64,000 bases of DNA from Oligoflexia bacterium (GTDB lineage: Bacteria; Bdellovibrionota; Bacteriovoracia; Bacteriovoracales; Bacteriovoracaceae), in NCBI GenBank assembly GCA_015231955.1, contig JADGAN010000001.1, positions 62,001-126,000 on the forward strand. Direction: 5' to 3'. Numbering within the stretch: the first letter of the stretch is position 1; each line of letters starts with the position of its first letter. This document shows, one piece after another, positions 33,360 through 42,149 of the stretch. Both the position numbers and the translations under genes were made by a program. Under the pieces are notes generated by a model. It did not search any database. It saw only the letters and a program-made list of their open reading frames with translations, and had not been told where the DNA came from.

Positions 33360-35909
33360 GTGAAGATAAATTCCATTTTGATCAAAGTCTTCATTTCACT
33401 TTGTATCGTTTTTGCTCTTATATTTGGGGCCGCCTACTACTACTTCTCTCGGCTAACACCAGATGAATTAAAGCAGATGGTAACGACTACAATGGAAAAA
33501 CAATTTCCCAACTCTAAAATCGCAATCGAGAAAATCTCATACTCTTTTGGTTTTTCTTTTAAAATTAAAATAGAGGGGGTCTCTCTCTCCCTAAAATCAC
33601 CCTCAACTCCTGAAGAAACTGATCTCTTCGCATTAGCTCAAGTGAATCTCAAAATCCCTTTTTGGGCCATCTTTACGAATGGTGGCAGCATTGATCTTAA
33701 CGCCCACGCCCCTAATATCAATTTCGTAATGGCCGATAAGACTCACAACAATTGGACTAAAGCACTTGCAAGTCCCCAAAAATCAGAGGAAGATTTATCC
33801 GTAGCAGTAGAGACTACCACCGCAGCAAACACTATCTCCCTGAAAAAGTATAATAAGGTCATTGCCTTCTTTGCTAACAGCGACCTCAATATCAAAATTA
33901 CCGATATTAATCTTACTTATCAATTGGCAGACAAATCCAGAGGCAAGGTAATACTCTCTCGCTTTATCATCAAAAATCTTGGAATTAAAACCTCTTCTGC
34001 CTTTGAAGTGGCATCGACCATTGAATTCCATTCGCCAGACCAAAAGAGAGTTAGCTTCGATTCCATCATTATTGGTCAAATTAATTCTCATGAAATTATT
34101 TTTAATAAAGATATTGAGACCACACTCTTGGTTAACATTGAAAACCTAATACTTCCTGGTTTACAAAAACCTCTTCCTCCCATTAAAAGTGACTTAAAGT
34201 TAAAAATATTCCGTGAAACCAAAGAAATCACCTTAGAAAACAGTACTGATCTCAATATCCTTGGACACGTAGGGCTTAACCTCCATATCAAAGAAAACAA
34301 CATCGCTCTAACCAACCTCAATGCCAACTTTGTTATAAAGGAGTTTCTTGATAATTTTGCTCCTGAAATCAAACTAATCAGTATCAATAACTCCTCTTTA
34401 AAAATCAACGGAAATGTTCAAGTCAAAGATAAACATATTGTCCCTACACTCGACTTTTCCTTGTCTGAAGAGTTGAAAATTAAAATGAATGATCTACCAG
34501 ACATATCTACAAATTTTAGTTGTGAAATAAAGGATGAGGTCATCAATGTATTTGTAAAAAATAATCTCATGTCTGGAACCTCTGACCTGAATATCAACAC
34601 CAATTTGGACATCAACAATCTTGCCAGGGATTTTGGCCAATTTAATCCCATTCAAATCTCCCTTTCCATGTCCAATTTAAATATCGACCATGCCTTTATT
34701 CAAAAAATGCTCTATGAAAAGAAGAAAACATCCCCACCCACAAGCAGCGAACAAGCAGCAAACAAACAAACAGCAGATGCCGCCAAACCAACTGCAGCCG
34801 TGGCAGTTGCAGAGACAAACTCGCCCCCACCATCCCCAGAAGCAGCATCAGCATCTAAGCTCTCTACAAAACAAGCAGGTACAACCAAAAAAGGAAAACA
34901 GCAAACCACTGCTAGCTCAGCACCTCCTCTATCTACTTCCTCCAAACAAGTCATTCCTCCACTCAATATTGACATAAAATTTGCCAACATAAAAATTGGC
35001 AATGAAACCCTCTCTGGAAGCTCTAAAGTTACCTCCAAAGGCAATCAGATCATTTCTGAAGATACACACTTCAACTACTCCAGTGGCCGCGGCGATATCA
35101 GCTTTAAACTTGACCTAATCTCGCCCAAGGAAAAACGCTCCGATTGGAAATTTTCACTTACCAACTTAAATTTAGATGCCCTAAGGCCCTTTCTTCCTCC
35201 CAATATCGAAGGGATTAGCGGTCTCTTCTCAGGCAAGGTCAATGGAAACCTCCACCTTGTAGATAGCTCTTATGGAAAAAAAATCCAGAGCAAGATGTCC
35301 TACAATGTTGATTACGATCTTAGTGCCACGAAAGGTGCTATTGAAGGATTAAAGCTTAGTGAGTTTGTTGAACAACTTGCAGCAAGAATTCCCTTCTTTA
35401 AAGAATACTCTGCTGCAAAAGATCTTAAGATCAGCAATCACTTTGAAAAGCTCTTATTGCAAGGAAATGCCAAAGAGTCCCTCTACTCTCTTCAAAATTT
35501 CACCTTCATTGGAATCAATAAGCTTGTTGAAATTAAAGGTAGTGGTCAGCTCTACCCACCGCCACCTGCTCCCCAGACATCGACGAGCATTAGCATGCTC
35601 GAGCTAAGCTATACTGATCATACAGATTATTTAGCGCCGATCTTACAAAAACACCTTGGTAGCACCACGATCCCCATGCTACTAAAAGGCCCTGGATTCT
35701 CTTTATCTCCCGACTATAAGTACACAATAGAAAAACTGATTTTGATGGCAGCAACCAACCAAAAAGACAAACTTAAATCCAAAGTTGAAGAGAAGCTCAA
35801 GGAAAAGATTGAAGATGCCTTGAAAGACAAGCTCCCTGAATCCCTTAAGCAAAGTATACCTGCTACAGACAAAAAAGATTTAAAAAAGCTTTTTAAAGGG
35901 CTATTTTAA
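33360..35909 (+). CDS. AsmA-family envelope protein
   Basis: An 849-residue protein. The GTG at 33360 has AAAGGA upstream, while an ATG at 33339 lacks one. Residues 3-25 form an N-terminal membrane anchor. The N-terminal AsmA domain is followed by repeated beta segments, and a Ser/Thr/Ala/Pro-rich low-complexity linker lies at about residues 455-530. The C-terminal AsmA-like part has LPPNIEGISGLFSGKVNGNL and LKLSEFVEQLA. The C-terminus is a charged coiled coil (KLKSKVEEKLKEKIEDALKDKL). AsmA-like proteins bridge the periplasm and are implicated in phospholipid transport to the outer membrane; the substrate here is not shown. Confidence 0.8.
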   Translation: MKINSILIKVFISLCIVFALIFGAAYYYFSRLTPDELKQMVTTTMEKQFPNSKIAIEKISYSFGFSFKIKIEGVSLSLKSPSTPEETDLFALAQVNLKIPFWAIFTNGGSIDLNAHAPNINFVMADKTHNNWTKALASPQKSEEDLSVAVETTTAANTISLKKYNKVIAFFANSDLNIKITDINLTYQLADKSRGKVILSRFIIKNLGIKTSSAFEVASTIEFHSPDQKRVSFDSIIIGQINSHEIIFNKDIETTLLVNIENLILPGLQKPLPPIKSDLKLKIFRETKEITLENSTDLNILGHVGLNLHIKENNIALTNLNANFVIKEFLDNFAPEIKLISINNSSLKINGNVQVKDKHIVPTLDFSLSEELKIKMNDLPDISTNFSCEIKDEVINVFVKNNLMSGTSDLNINTNLDINNLARDFGQFNPIQISLSMSNLNIDHAFIQKMLYEKKKTSPPTSSEQAANKQTADAAKPTAAVAVAETNSPPPSPEAASASKLSTKQAGTTKKGKQQTTASSAPPLSTSSKQVIPPLNIDIKFANIKIGNETLSGSSKVTSKGNQIISEDTHFNYSSGRGDISFKLDLISPKEKRSDWKFSLTNLNLDALRPFLPPNIEGISGLFSGKVNGNLHLVDSSYGKKIQSKMSYNVDYDLSATKGAIEGLKLSEFVEQLAARIPFFKEYSAAKDLKISNHFEKLLLQGNAKESLYSLQNFTFIGINKLVEIKGSGQLYPPPPAPQTSTSISMLELSYTDHTDYLAPILQKHLGSTTIPMLLKGPGFSLSPDYKYTIEKLILMAATNQKDKLKSKVEEKLKEKIEDALKDKLPESLKQSIPATDKKDLKKLFKGLF

Positions 35910-35967
35910 TTTTAAACATCAAACGTAAAAAATTTTAAATATTAACTTTTTCATTAGTGAGTCCCAT

Positions 35968-37062
35968 ATGAGCGAAATAAATCTGATCAATAACATCTCA
36001 CCCATTAAGTGGAACGAAGATCACCTACTCCTTTTAGATCAAAGACTTCTTCCCTCCAAAGAGGTGTGGGTTGAAATTCGTAGTATTGAAGAGTGCCACA
36101 AGGCCATCAAAGAGATGGTGGTTCGAGGTGCTCCTTGCATTGGTTTTTCCGCCATTTTTGGTATGGCCTTGTGGGCACTACGAATGAACTCCACCGCATC
36201 TGCACCTGCATATAACACCTATCAAAGCGCGGCGCTCTTTCTAAAGAGCGCACGTCCTACAGCAATCAACCTTGCGTACGAGGTTGACCGATGTGTTGCG
36301 CTGGTTGAAAAGGAGCTTTCCAAAAGCGATCGCCCACTCTCCTATGAAGGCATCTATAACCGGTTAGTACAGTTTGGACTTGATGAGATTAAACTCTCCT
36401 TTAACCGCAACCTCTTCATGGCACAAACAGCGGCAGAGGAGCTCTCGCGTGTCTGCAACCGTCGTGCCCTTCGCCTTATGACCCATTGTAATACTGGTTA
36501 CCTGGCCTGCGGAACCCTTGGAACCGCTCTGGGGGTGATCTCCTACTTAAATTCCCAAAGTCGTATAGAAAAAGTTTGGGTTGATGAGACCAGACCCTAT
36601 ATGCAAGGAACCAGGCTTACCGCTTATGAACTGGGAAAACAGTCCATCCCACACGATATTGTGGTCGATGGCTGTGCCTCTTACCTTATGTCACACAACC
36701 TGGTTGACGCTATTTTTGTGGGTGCCGATCGCATTGTTGCCAATGGTGATACCGCCAACAAGATTGGTACCAGCTCACTTGCGGTGATTGCTCATCATTA
36801 TAAAATTCCTTTTTACGTTGTTGCTCCTATTAGCTCTTTTGATTTAAGCTTAGAGACTGGTAAAAGCATTGAGATTGAGTTACGAGATGAAACAGAAATC
36901 CTCTGCTCTGGAGAGAGAAGAGTGGCACCCCTTGGTTCTACAGCGCTTAATCCTAGTTTTGATGTAACCTCCTCTGCTTTGATTACAGGAATTATTTGTG
37001 AGAAGGGATTAATTAAACCAGACTACATTAAAAACATCAGTAAAATTTTGCAGGAATCATGA
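35968..37062 (+). CDS. mtnA: Methylthioribose-1-phosphate isomerase
   Basis: A 364-residue protein of the eIF2B-related isomerase family. Key segments are VVRGAPCIGFSA (substrate phosphate site), THCNTGYLACG, VDETRPYMQGTRLTAYEL (catalytic Cys neighbourhood; here the Cys-bearing box is THCNTG) and VGADRIVANGDTANKIGT with the catalytic Asp. It converts MTR-1-P to MTRu-1-P in methionine salvage. No other mtn gene is in the window. Its stop overlaps the next start (ATGA). Confidence 0.88.
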   Translation: MSEINLINNISPIKWNEDHLLLLDQRLLPSKEVWVEIRSIEECHKAIKEMVVRGAPCIGFSAIFGMALWALRMNSTASAPAYNTYQSAALFLKSARPTAINLAYEVDRCVALVEKELSKSDRPLSYEGIYNRLVQFGLDEIKLSFNRNLFMAQTAAEELSRVCNRRALRLMTHCNTGYLACGTLGTALGVISYLNSQSRIEKVWVDETRPYMQGTRLTAYELGKQSIPHDIVVDGCASYLMSHNLVDAIFVGADRIVANGDTANKIGTSSLAVIAHHYKIPFYVVAPISSFDLSLETGKSIEIELRDETEILCSGERRVAPLGSTALNPSFDVTSSALITGIICEKGLIKPDYIKNISKILQES

Positions 37063-38030
37063 AAAAACAGAGAGCATCCATTGATATTGGTTCTAACAGC
37101 ACTCTGCTTTTAATCTCCAATCAAGATGATATTACAAATCCTCTGGCACAAAAAAATTTCAGTAGCATAACTATGCTCGGTAAAGGGGTAAGAGAGTGCA
37201 AACAATTTTCACAAGAGTCCATGGAAAAAACTTACCAGTGTATCAAAACTTATTGTGAAATCATCCAAGAACACTCCATTCCCAAAGAACAAGTAGTCAT
37301 CACCGCCACCGAGGCCGCAAGGGTGGCAAAAAATGCTGAAGCTTTTTTTCAAATCATCTTTAAAGACTTTGGCCTTAAAGTCAGCATCCTTTCTCCTGAA
37401 GGAGAGGCCTACTACTCGGCGCTTGGAGTCTCTTTGGGGTTCGACGACCAGAAAAACAGAAATACAGTTGTTCCCTCAGAACTTTTGTTGATCGATTTAG
37501 GGGGTGGTTCCACCGAGCTGACCCATATTAAAACCTCTCCTCTAACCATTATCAGCAGTTCTAGTTTTCCTATCGGCGCAGTAACTGCAACTGATTTACA
37601 GGAGTCTCTCCAGCTAACAGATTATTTAAGTACATTATTCAAAAATAATGAGTCACTCTTCACAAAATTTCACAACAACACACCTCCTATTGTGGCCATA
37701 GCAGGGACATTCACTTCCCTTGCTAACATTATCCTAGGACACAGTAATAGTTTTTCCTGCAACATTCATGGAGCAACCATTTCAGTCGAACATATCGATA
37801 CTACCGTTAAACAATTATCTCAAGATAATGCTCAAATGCTAAAAATGAAGTATCCTTTTCTTAAGGACAGGGCAAATTCAATAGCTGCCGGAGGGGTTGT
37901 CGCCACTCAACTTCTCAAGCAATTGCAAGTAACATCCTTGTCAATATCAACTTTTGGCCTAAGGCATGGGATACTTTATGCAGGAAAAATCCAAGAAAAA
38001 TTCTTCTGGCCCTCTTCTCAAGGCCAATAA
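37059..38030 (+). CDS. Ppx/GppA-type exopolyphosphatase family protein
   Basis: A 323-residue protein of the ASKHA fold. ASIDIGSNSTLLLI is the phosphate-1 motif, ATEAARVAKN and SPEGEAYYSALG are the interdomain motifs, and LLIDLGGGSTEL is the phosphate-2 motif. It is the short form without an HD domain, which hydrolyses polyP or pppGpp in characterised members. ATGA overlap with mtnA means coupled translation. Confidence 0.88.
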   Translation: MKKQRASIDIGSNSTLLLISNQDDITNPLAQKNFSSITMLGKGVRECKQFSQESMEKTYQCIKTYCEIIQEHSIPKEQVVITATEAARVAKNAEAFFQIIFKDFGLKVSILSPEGEAYYSALGVSLGFDDQKNRNTVVPSELLLIDLGGGSTELTHIKTSPLTIISSSSFPIGAVTATDLQESLQLTDYLSTLFKNNESLFTKFHNNTPPIVAIAGTFTSLANIILGHSNSFSCNIHGATISVEHIDTTVKQLSQDNAQMLKMKYPFLKDRANSIAAGGVVATQLLKQLQVTSLSISTFGLRHGILYAGKIQEKFFWPSSQGQ

Positions 38031-38526
38031 AGGGATCATCGGAATCCCTCAAAAATTCAGCAATCCCAAGGATAATCTGATTCTCGCTCAAGATGAAGTG
38101 CTGTTTTCTGAGGGAGAAGAGCTAATGGGTTTATATATCATCACTCGCGGATGTGTGCAACTTTTGAAAAAAAGTCACAGCGGAAGACTCCTCCCTGTCT
38201 CCATCCTTAAGAATAAAGATTTTATCGGAGCGGAGGAGGTTTTTGAAAACCGCAAAACGACAACATCAGCAGTCGCACTCGAAGACACAGAAATCACTGT
38301 CATTGCAAAGAGCGATATTCAAGAGATTTTACAAATACTCCCAGAATGGACGTCCAAACTTATGCTCACGCTCACCTCTCGCCTCGCTAAAATTTGCGAT
38401 GTCCTTGCAGAACACAGCATTGCTGACGAAAGATTAACCGTCTACAAAATTTTCACACAAGAGCATGAGGCCAACTTTAAAAACATCATCAAAAAATATA
38501 AAGAAAATGCTTCTTCTCAATCTTGA
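37978..38526 (+). CDS. Cyclic-nucleotide-binding-domain protein without DNA-binding domain
   Basis: A protein of about 182 residues, the ATG at 37978 chosen as the most downstream reasonable start; its 5' end overlaps the Ppx gene by 53 bases. LILAQDEVLFSEGEELMGLYIITRGCVQLL is the first half of a cNMP-binding beta barrel, and a second segment, LKNKDFIGAEEVFENRKTTTSAVALED, lies at the phosphate-binding-cassette position, although the classical RxSA is absent. A C-terminal helix bundle follows, with no HTH. It may be a sensor regulating the overlapping Ppx or another partner. Confidence 0.75.
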   Translation: MQEKSKKNSSGPLLKANKGIIGIPQKFSNPKDNLILAQDEVLFSEGEELMGLYIITRGCVQLLKKSHSGRLLPVSILKNKDFIGAEEVFENRKTTTSAVALEDTEITVIAKSDIQEILQILPEWTSKLMLTLTSRLAKICDVLAEHSIADERLTVYKIFTQEHEANFKNIIKKYKENASSQS

Positions 38527-38570
38527 GCTGTTTTTTGCTGCCTGATCTAACTTCTGGTGTCCGCTTCCTC

Positions 38571-39017
38571 TTACTTCACATTGCTGAATGTAGAAAGATA
38601 GGATAACATCCTTCCCCTCACTCGTGATTTTCCATTATTTGCTTCATCCCGTTCCGCCTCTTCTTTGCAAAAGATGCATAAGTTGGCAGTTGGTCTTGCA
38701 AACAACCGAAGATAGCCAATAGGATTGCTACACTCCTCGCAAAGCCCATACTCTTCATTCTCAATTCTCGTCAAGGCCTCATCGATCTTTTTCTCATAGA
38801 AATTGTCTCGATTGCGAAACCTTAACTGTTGAGCATTGACTGCATCGGCATTGGCAAGATCAATCTCATCGCTACGATCTTCGACCGTAAGATTAAATTC
38901 GTCCACGTTCCTATGCTTAAAAAGAAGTTCATTCTTCTTGCGCATGAGCAGATTTCGTAGAACACCAACTTGATCAGTGGACAGGCCACTGTATCCTGCT
39001 ATTTCCTGCTTGACCAT
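38571..39017 (-). CDS. DksA/TraR-family zinc-finger protein
   Basis: A 148-residue protein with an N-terminal coiled coil and the C-terminal C4 finger C-x2-C-x17-C-x2-C (CEECSNPIGYLRLFARPTA... CIFC). DksA binds the RNA polymerase secondary channel and, with ppGpp, reprograms transcription. A run of G before the ATG serves as ribosome-binding site. It lies 133 bases downstream of mglA on the same strand. Confidence 0.9.
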   Translation of the reverse strand: MVKQEIAGYSGLSTDQVGVLRNLLMRKKNELLFKHRNVDEFNLTVEDRSDEIDLANADAVNAQQLRFRNRDNFYEKKIDEALTRIENEEYGLCEECSNPIGYLRLFARPTANLCIFCKEEAERDEANNGKSRVRGRMLSYLSTFSNVK

Positions 39018-39149
39018 AATCCCCCCCAGAATTGTAGGTCAATATTATTCCCTTTCCCTGGATGCCTTCATTTGAAAGCGCCCAGTTTTGGATTCTTTTT
39101 GGCCAGTTTGCGTGTAACCTGCTGCTGATCCTCTTTCTTTACTGCACGC

Positions 39150-39740
39150 TTACTGCAATCCTCCTCTTAAGTTTAGCAGAATCATCTTACTCACCATCTT
39201 AAGTGTTTCAAACACTCCTTCGCCTGTAGTAGCTACTGCTTCAAAATCGGGAACTCGCTTTGGATTCAACTTTTTTCTCATTTCTTCTAATGAAGAAATA
39301 TTTGGTAGATCTCGCTTATTCCATTGAACCACATAAGGAAGTCTACTCAAATCAATCCCTTGTTCATCTAAATACTGCTCAAGTCCTGTAAAGCTCTCTA
39401 AGTTTTCCTCCATTCTCTCTAGTTGAGAATCAGCAACGAAAACCAACCCATCGACCCCTCGAAGGATTAACTTTCTACTTGCTTCATAAAAAGCTTGTCC
39501 TGGAACCGTATACAGATGGAATCTTGTTTTGAATCCCCGTATTTCTCCTAAGTCTAGCGGTAAAAAATCGAAAAATAAAGTTCTTTCATTCTTAGTATTT
39601 AAAGTTATTAATTTTCCTTTTGCCTGACTATTTGTCTTTTTATAGACGTGCTGAATGTTAGAGGTTTTACCTCCAAGCCCAGGCCCATAGTAAACAATTT
39701 TGCAATTAATTTCTTTTGAATGATAGTTGATGAAAGACAT
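39150..39740 (-). CDS. mglA: MglA-type small Ras-like GTPase
   Basis: A 196-residue polarity GTPase. The P-loop is GPGLGGKTSN (residues 19-28), PM3/switch II is TVPGQAFYEASRKLIL, and VQWNKRDLPN is the NKxD motif; VATTGEGVFETL is G5. In Myxococcus MglA marks the leading pole for gliding and type IV pili, and Bdellovibrio has a homologue. The expected GAP partner MglB (a roadblock protein) is not encoded in the window. It lies downstream of recR in the dnaX cluster, 47 bases away. Confidence 0.93.
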   Translation of the reverse strand: MSFINYHSKEINCKIVYYGPGLGGKTSNIQHVYKKTNSQAKGKLITLNTKNERTLFFDFLPLDLGEIRGFKTRFHLYTVPGQAFYEASRKLILRGVDGLVFVADSQLERMEENLESFTGLEQYLDEQGIDLSRLPYVVQWNKRDLPNISSLEEMRKKLNPKRVPDFEAVATTGEGVFETLKMVSKMILLNLRGGLQ

Positions 39741-39787
39741 ATAAACCTATTCCATCAGCTGACGATATTTTTTAGTTTTATCCACAT

Positions 39788-40381
39788 TTACAAAGATCTT
39801 CTATTCTCAAGTGCTTTATGAATTGTCAAAACATCCAGATGCTCCAAATTACCCCCCATTGGAATTCCCATGCCAATACGCTCAACCCTTACTTTCAAAG
39901 GAATCACGTCTCGCAAATAAGAACAGGTAATATCTCCTTCCACCGAAGGATTGAGAGCTAAAATCACTTCTCGAATATCCCTTCTCTCTATTCTTAATAA
40001 TAATTTATCTATCGTCAATTCATTCGGACCAATTTGCTGTAGAGGACTCAAAACTCCTCCAAGAATATGATAGGCCCCCTTAAATTCACCGCTCCTCTCT
40101 ATTGCAAAACAATCTGCAACACCTTCAACCACACAAATTGTTTTATGCAAGAAACGCTCATGATTTTTACAAATATCACAGGTCGTTTCCTCACTGATAA
40201 GCCCACACTCTTGGCAGCGCTTGAGTAGGGTGAGTTCTGCAATAGCAGAACTTAAAGCATGCAAATCATCATGGTTCCATCGTAGCAGTGAGAGCACATA
40301 GCGGATAGCAGTCTTTTCACCCACTCCAGGCCACCTACTGAAATGCTCTACCATTTTAGAAATTTTTTCAGGAAATTGCAC
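39788..40381 (-). CDS. recR: Recombination mediator RecR
   Basis: A 197-residue RecFOR component. RWPGVGEKTAIRYVL is the HhH motif. C-x2-C...C-x2-C zinc finger: CQECGLISEETTCDIC (about residues 57-72). The Toprim domain has ICVVEGVADCFAIE and LALNPSVEGDIT, and the C-terminal part is MGIPMGGNLEHLD. It loads RecA on gapped DNA with RecO. It begins one base after the ybaB stop, so it is in one operon. Confidence 0.95.
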   Translation of the reverse strand: MQFPEKISKMVEHFSRWPGVGEKTAIRYVLSLLRWNHDDLHALSSAIAELTLLKRCQECGLISEETTCDICKNHERFLHKTICVVEGVADCFAIERSGEFKGAYHILGGVLSPLQQIGPNELTIDKLLLRIERRDIREVILALNPSVEGDITCSYLRDVIPLKVRVERIGMGIPMGGNLEHLDVLTIHKALENRRSL

Positions 40382-40382
40382 T

Positions 40383-40697
40383 TTAGAATAATCCAGGAAT
40401 TTTTAGACCACCAGTTACTTTAGACATCGCAGACGATACCATCTCGTTCGATTCTTTGACTGCTTGGTTAACTGCAGTCTTTACCAAATTTTCCAAGGTC
40501 TCAATATCATCGAGATCAATGCACTCTTTACTAATTTTAAGTTCTAAAATTTCTTGTTTGCCATTGATCTTTATTTTGATAGCGCCACCACCAACCGAGG
40601 TCTCAAGCTCTCTTGCTGCCAGTTCATTTTGAAGAGCAGAGATCTTAAGCTGCATTTGCTGTGCTTGTTTTACCAATTGCCCAAGATTATTTTTCAT
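40383..40697 (-). CDS. ybaB: YbaB/EbfC nucleoid-associated protein
   Basis: A 104-residue protein with the family pattern: an N-terminal coiled coil (LVKQAQQMQLKISALQNELA), then VGGGAIKIKINGKQEILELKIS and a C-terminal helix ending GGLKIPGLF. It forms dimers that bind DNA. The position between dnaX and recR is conserved in many bacteria. GAAAGGAGA precedes the ATG. Confidence 0.93.
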   Translation of the reverse strand: MKNNLGQLVKQAQQMQLKISALQNELAARELETSVGGGAIKIKINGKQEILELKISKECIDLDDIETLENLVKTAVNQAVKESNEMVSSAMSKVTGGLKIPGLF

Positions 40698-40715
40698 CTG
40701 TAACTATCTCCTTTC

Positions 40716-40751
40716 AATTTAACTTTTCTAGCTATTTTAACTTTTTTAGCT
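40716..40751. repeat. 18-base imperfect tandem repeat between dnaX and ybaB
   Basis: Two adjacent 18-base units, AATTTAACTTTTCTAGCT (40716-40733) and ATTTTAACTTTTTTAGCT (40734-40751), 16 of 18 identical. On the coding (minus) strand the run is A-rich and lies just before the ybaB ribosome-binding site; it also covers the last dnaX codons. Confidence 0.55.
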
Positions 40752-42080
40752 TTTTTCTCTTTCTTTATTTTCACCATCACTAAGAATAACCCTTTCTATG
40801 CGAGAATTAAAAATCTTTTCTGCTTCTTTTATCATCTGATTTTCTAAAAAATTTTCTTGCTCTTTTTCGTTTATAGCAGCAGTAACAGGTGGCCGTGTCG
40901 GCGGGGCCGACACTGTCGTGGGCGGCAGTTTTTCAGGTTCAGGTGCTACCGGAAGAGAAGCTGCTGCTACGGGTGTAGTTGCGGTAGAACTTTGCTCTCG
41001 ACGATCAATTTTAAAAAAAGTTCTTCTCAGGCAAATTTTTTGCAAAACAATTTCACTCACCTTTTCCGGCATAAGCGACTCTAAGGCCCAACCCAAATCT
41101 TTCATTAAATTTTCATAAATCCAAAAGAGTTCACTGCTACTAACACTAAGAACCTGATCTGCCTTCTCTTGCAGTAAATTTTGTATGGTTAAGTAGAGCA
41201 TATTTAAAAGGGAGGGTACCAATTTCTTAATATCAACACCCTCTTGGAGCTGCTGGCGTAGTAGTTCTGAGCAAGCTTTGGGCCTGCACTCTAAAACTGC
41301 ATCCACAATTTTTTTCACAGCTTCCTCAGTAGGTAGTCCTAGTGCAAGGGAGACCATCTCCCCTGTGATTTCCTGGCCGTCCGCAAAGCTCAAAACTTGA
41401 TCAAAGAGGGAGAGTGCATCGCGCAGCGATCCATTCGCTTCAACACAAATGCTCTTCAGAGCAGCACCATCCCCTCCCTTTGCCACTGCAATCTCCTCCC
41501 TTGAGGAGAGTAGTTGCAAATGAGCAAGCAAAGCTTCTTCCGAAATTGTTTTAAAATCGAAGCGAATGCACCTGGATAAAACAGTATCTAAAATTTTCGT
41601 AGGAACTGTAGTAGCAAAGATAAAAATTACGTGGGCCGGAGGCGCCTCAATTGCTTTCAAGAGCGCGTTGAAGGCCTCTTTTGAAAGCATATGCACTTCA
41701 TCGATAATATAGATTTTAAAGCGACCACTACCTGGCAGGTATTGCAGATTCTCCAGCAGTTGCCTTACATCCTCTACACCATTATTGGAAGCACCATCGA
41801 TCTCTAATACGTCGAGTGTTTTATCACTCTCAATGGCAAGACAGCTTGCACACTGTAAGCAAGGGTTGCCATCACTGCGAATCTCCTCACAACGAATCGC
41901 TTTGGCCAAAATTCTTGCAATCGAAGTTTTCCCTACACCACGCGTTCCTGTTAGCAAGTAGGCATGCCCAAAACGCTTGCGCACAATTGCACTCTTCAGA
42001 GCGCGGATAATATGCTCTTGTCCAATAACTTCGTCAAAGATACGGGGGCGCCATTTTCTGGCCAATACCTGATATACCAT
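40746..42080 (-). CDS. dnaX: DNA polymerase III subunits tau/gamma
   Basis: A 444-residue clamp-loader ATPase. Walker A TGTRGVGKTSIA (about residues 43-54), zinc-finger Cys in EEIRSDGNPCLQCASC, Walker B YIIDEVHMLSKEAF, sensor SRCIRFDF. The usual domain III follows to about residue 355. Then comes a Pro/Ala/Thr-rich linker (about 360-400) and a short tail, shorter than E. coli tau (643 residues). A T7 run at residues 354-356 is a candidate frameshift site (see separate entry). The frame opens with a TTG at 42089, but the ATG at 42080 starts the conserved MVYQVLARKWRP. The gene follows the SRP RNA. Confidence 0.95.
   Translation of the reverse strand: MVYQVLARKWRPRIFDEVIGQEHIIRALKSAIVRKRFGHAYLLTGTRGVGKTSIARILAKAIRCEEIRSDGNPCLQCASCLAIESDKTLDVLEIDGASNNGVEDVRQLLENLQYLPGSGRFKIYIIDEVHMLSKEAFNALLKAIEAPPAHVIFIFATTVPTKILDTVLSRCIRFDFKTISEEALLAHLQLLSSREEIAVAKGGDGAALKSICVEANGSLRDALSLFDQVLSFADGQEITGEMVSLALGLPTEEAVKKIVDAVLECRPKACSELLRQQLQEGVDIKKLVPSLLNMLYLTIQNLLQEKADQVLSVSSSELFWIYENLMKDLGWALESLMPEKVSEIVLQKICLRRTFFKIDRREQSSTATTPVAAASLPVAPEPEKLPPTTVSAPPTRPPVTAAINEKEQENFLENQMIKEAEKIFNSRIERVILSDGENKEREKS
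40895..40913. repeat. GC-rich perfect hairpin inside dnaX
   Basis: GTGTCGGC (40895-40902), three-base loop, GCCGACAC (40906-40913). It is markedly GC-rich against the surrounding sequence and lies in the Pro-rich linker region of dnaX, 100 bases downstream of the slippery run on the coding strand. No T-run follows. Confidence 0.6.
41013..41019 (-). promoter_or_regulatory. Candidate programmed-slippage site in dnaX
   Basis: On the coding strand, codons 354-357 read ACT TTT TTT AAA. A -1 ribosomal slip, or addition of one T by RNA polymerase, puts TAA directly after the second TTT. The product would be 356 residues, ending where domain III of the clamp loader ends, as in the E. coli and Thermus gamma subunits. 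Inference only; the hairpin found downstream is at 100 bases, too far for the classic stimulatory position. Confidence 0.4.
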
Positions 42081-42149
42081 AGGGCACAATCGATTGTTCT
42101 TATCTTAACTTAATAGGGATGTTCTGTTCTTGAATTTTAATTTTAATTT

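Noticed and set aside
39018-39149. Short frame after mglA on the minus strand reading AVKKEDQQQVTRKLAKK, which looks protein-like.
   Set aside because: No ATG, GTG or TTG precedes it in frame before the upstream stop, so no start can be supported.
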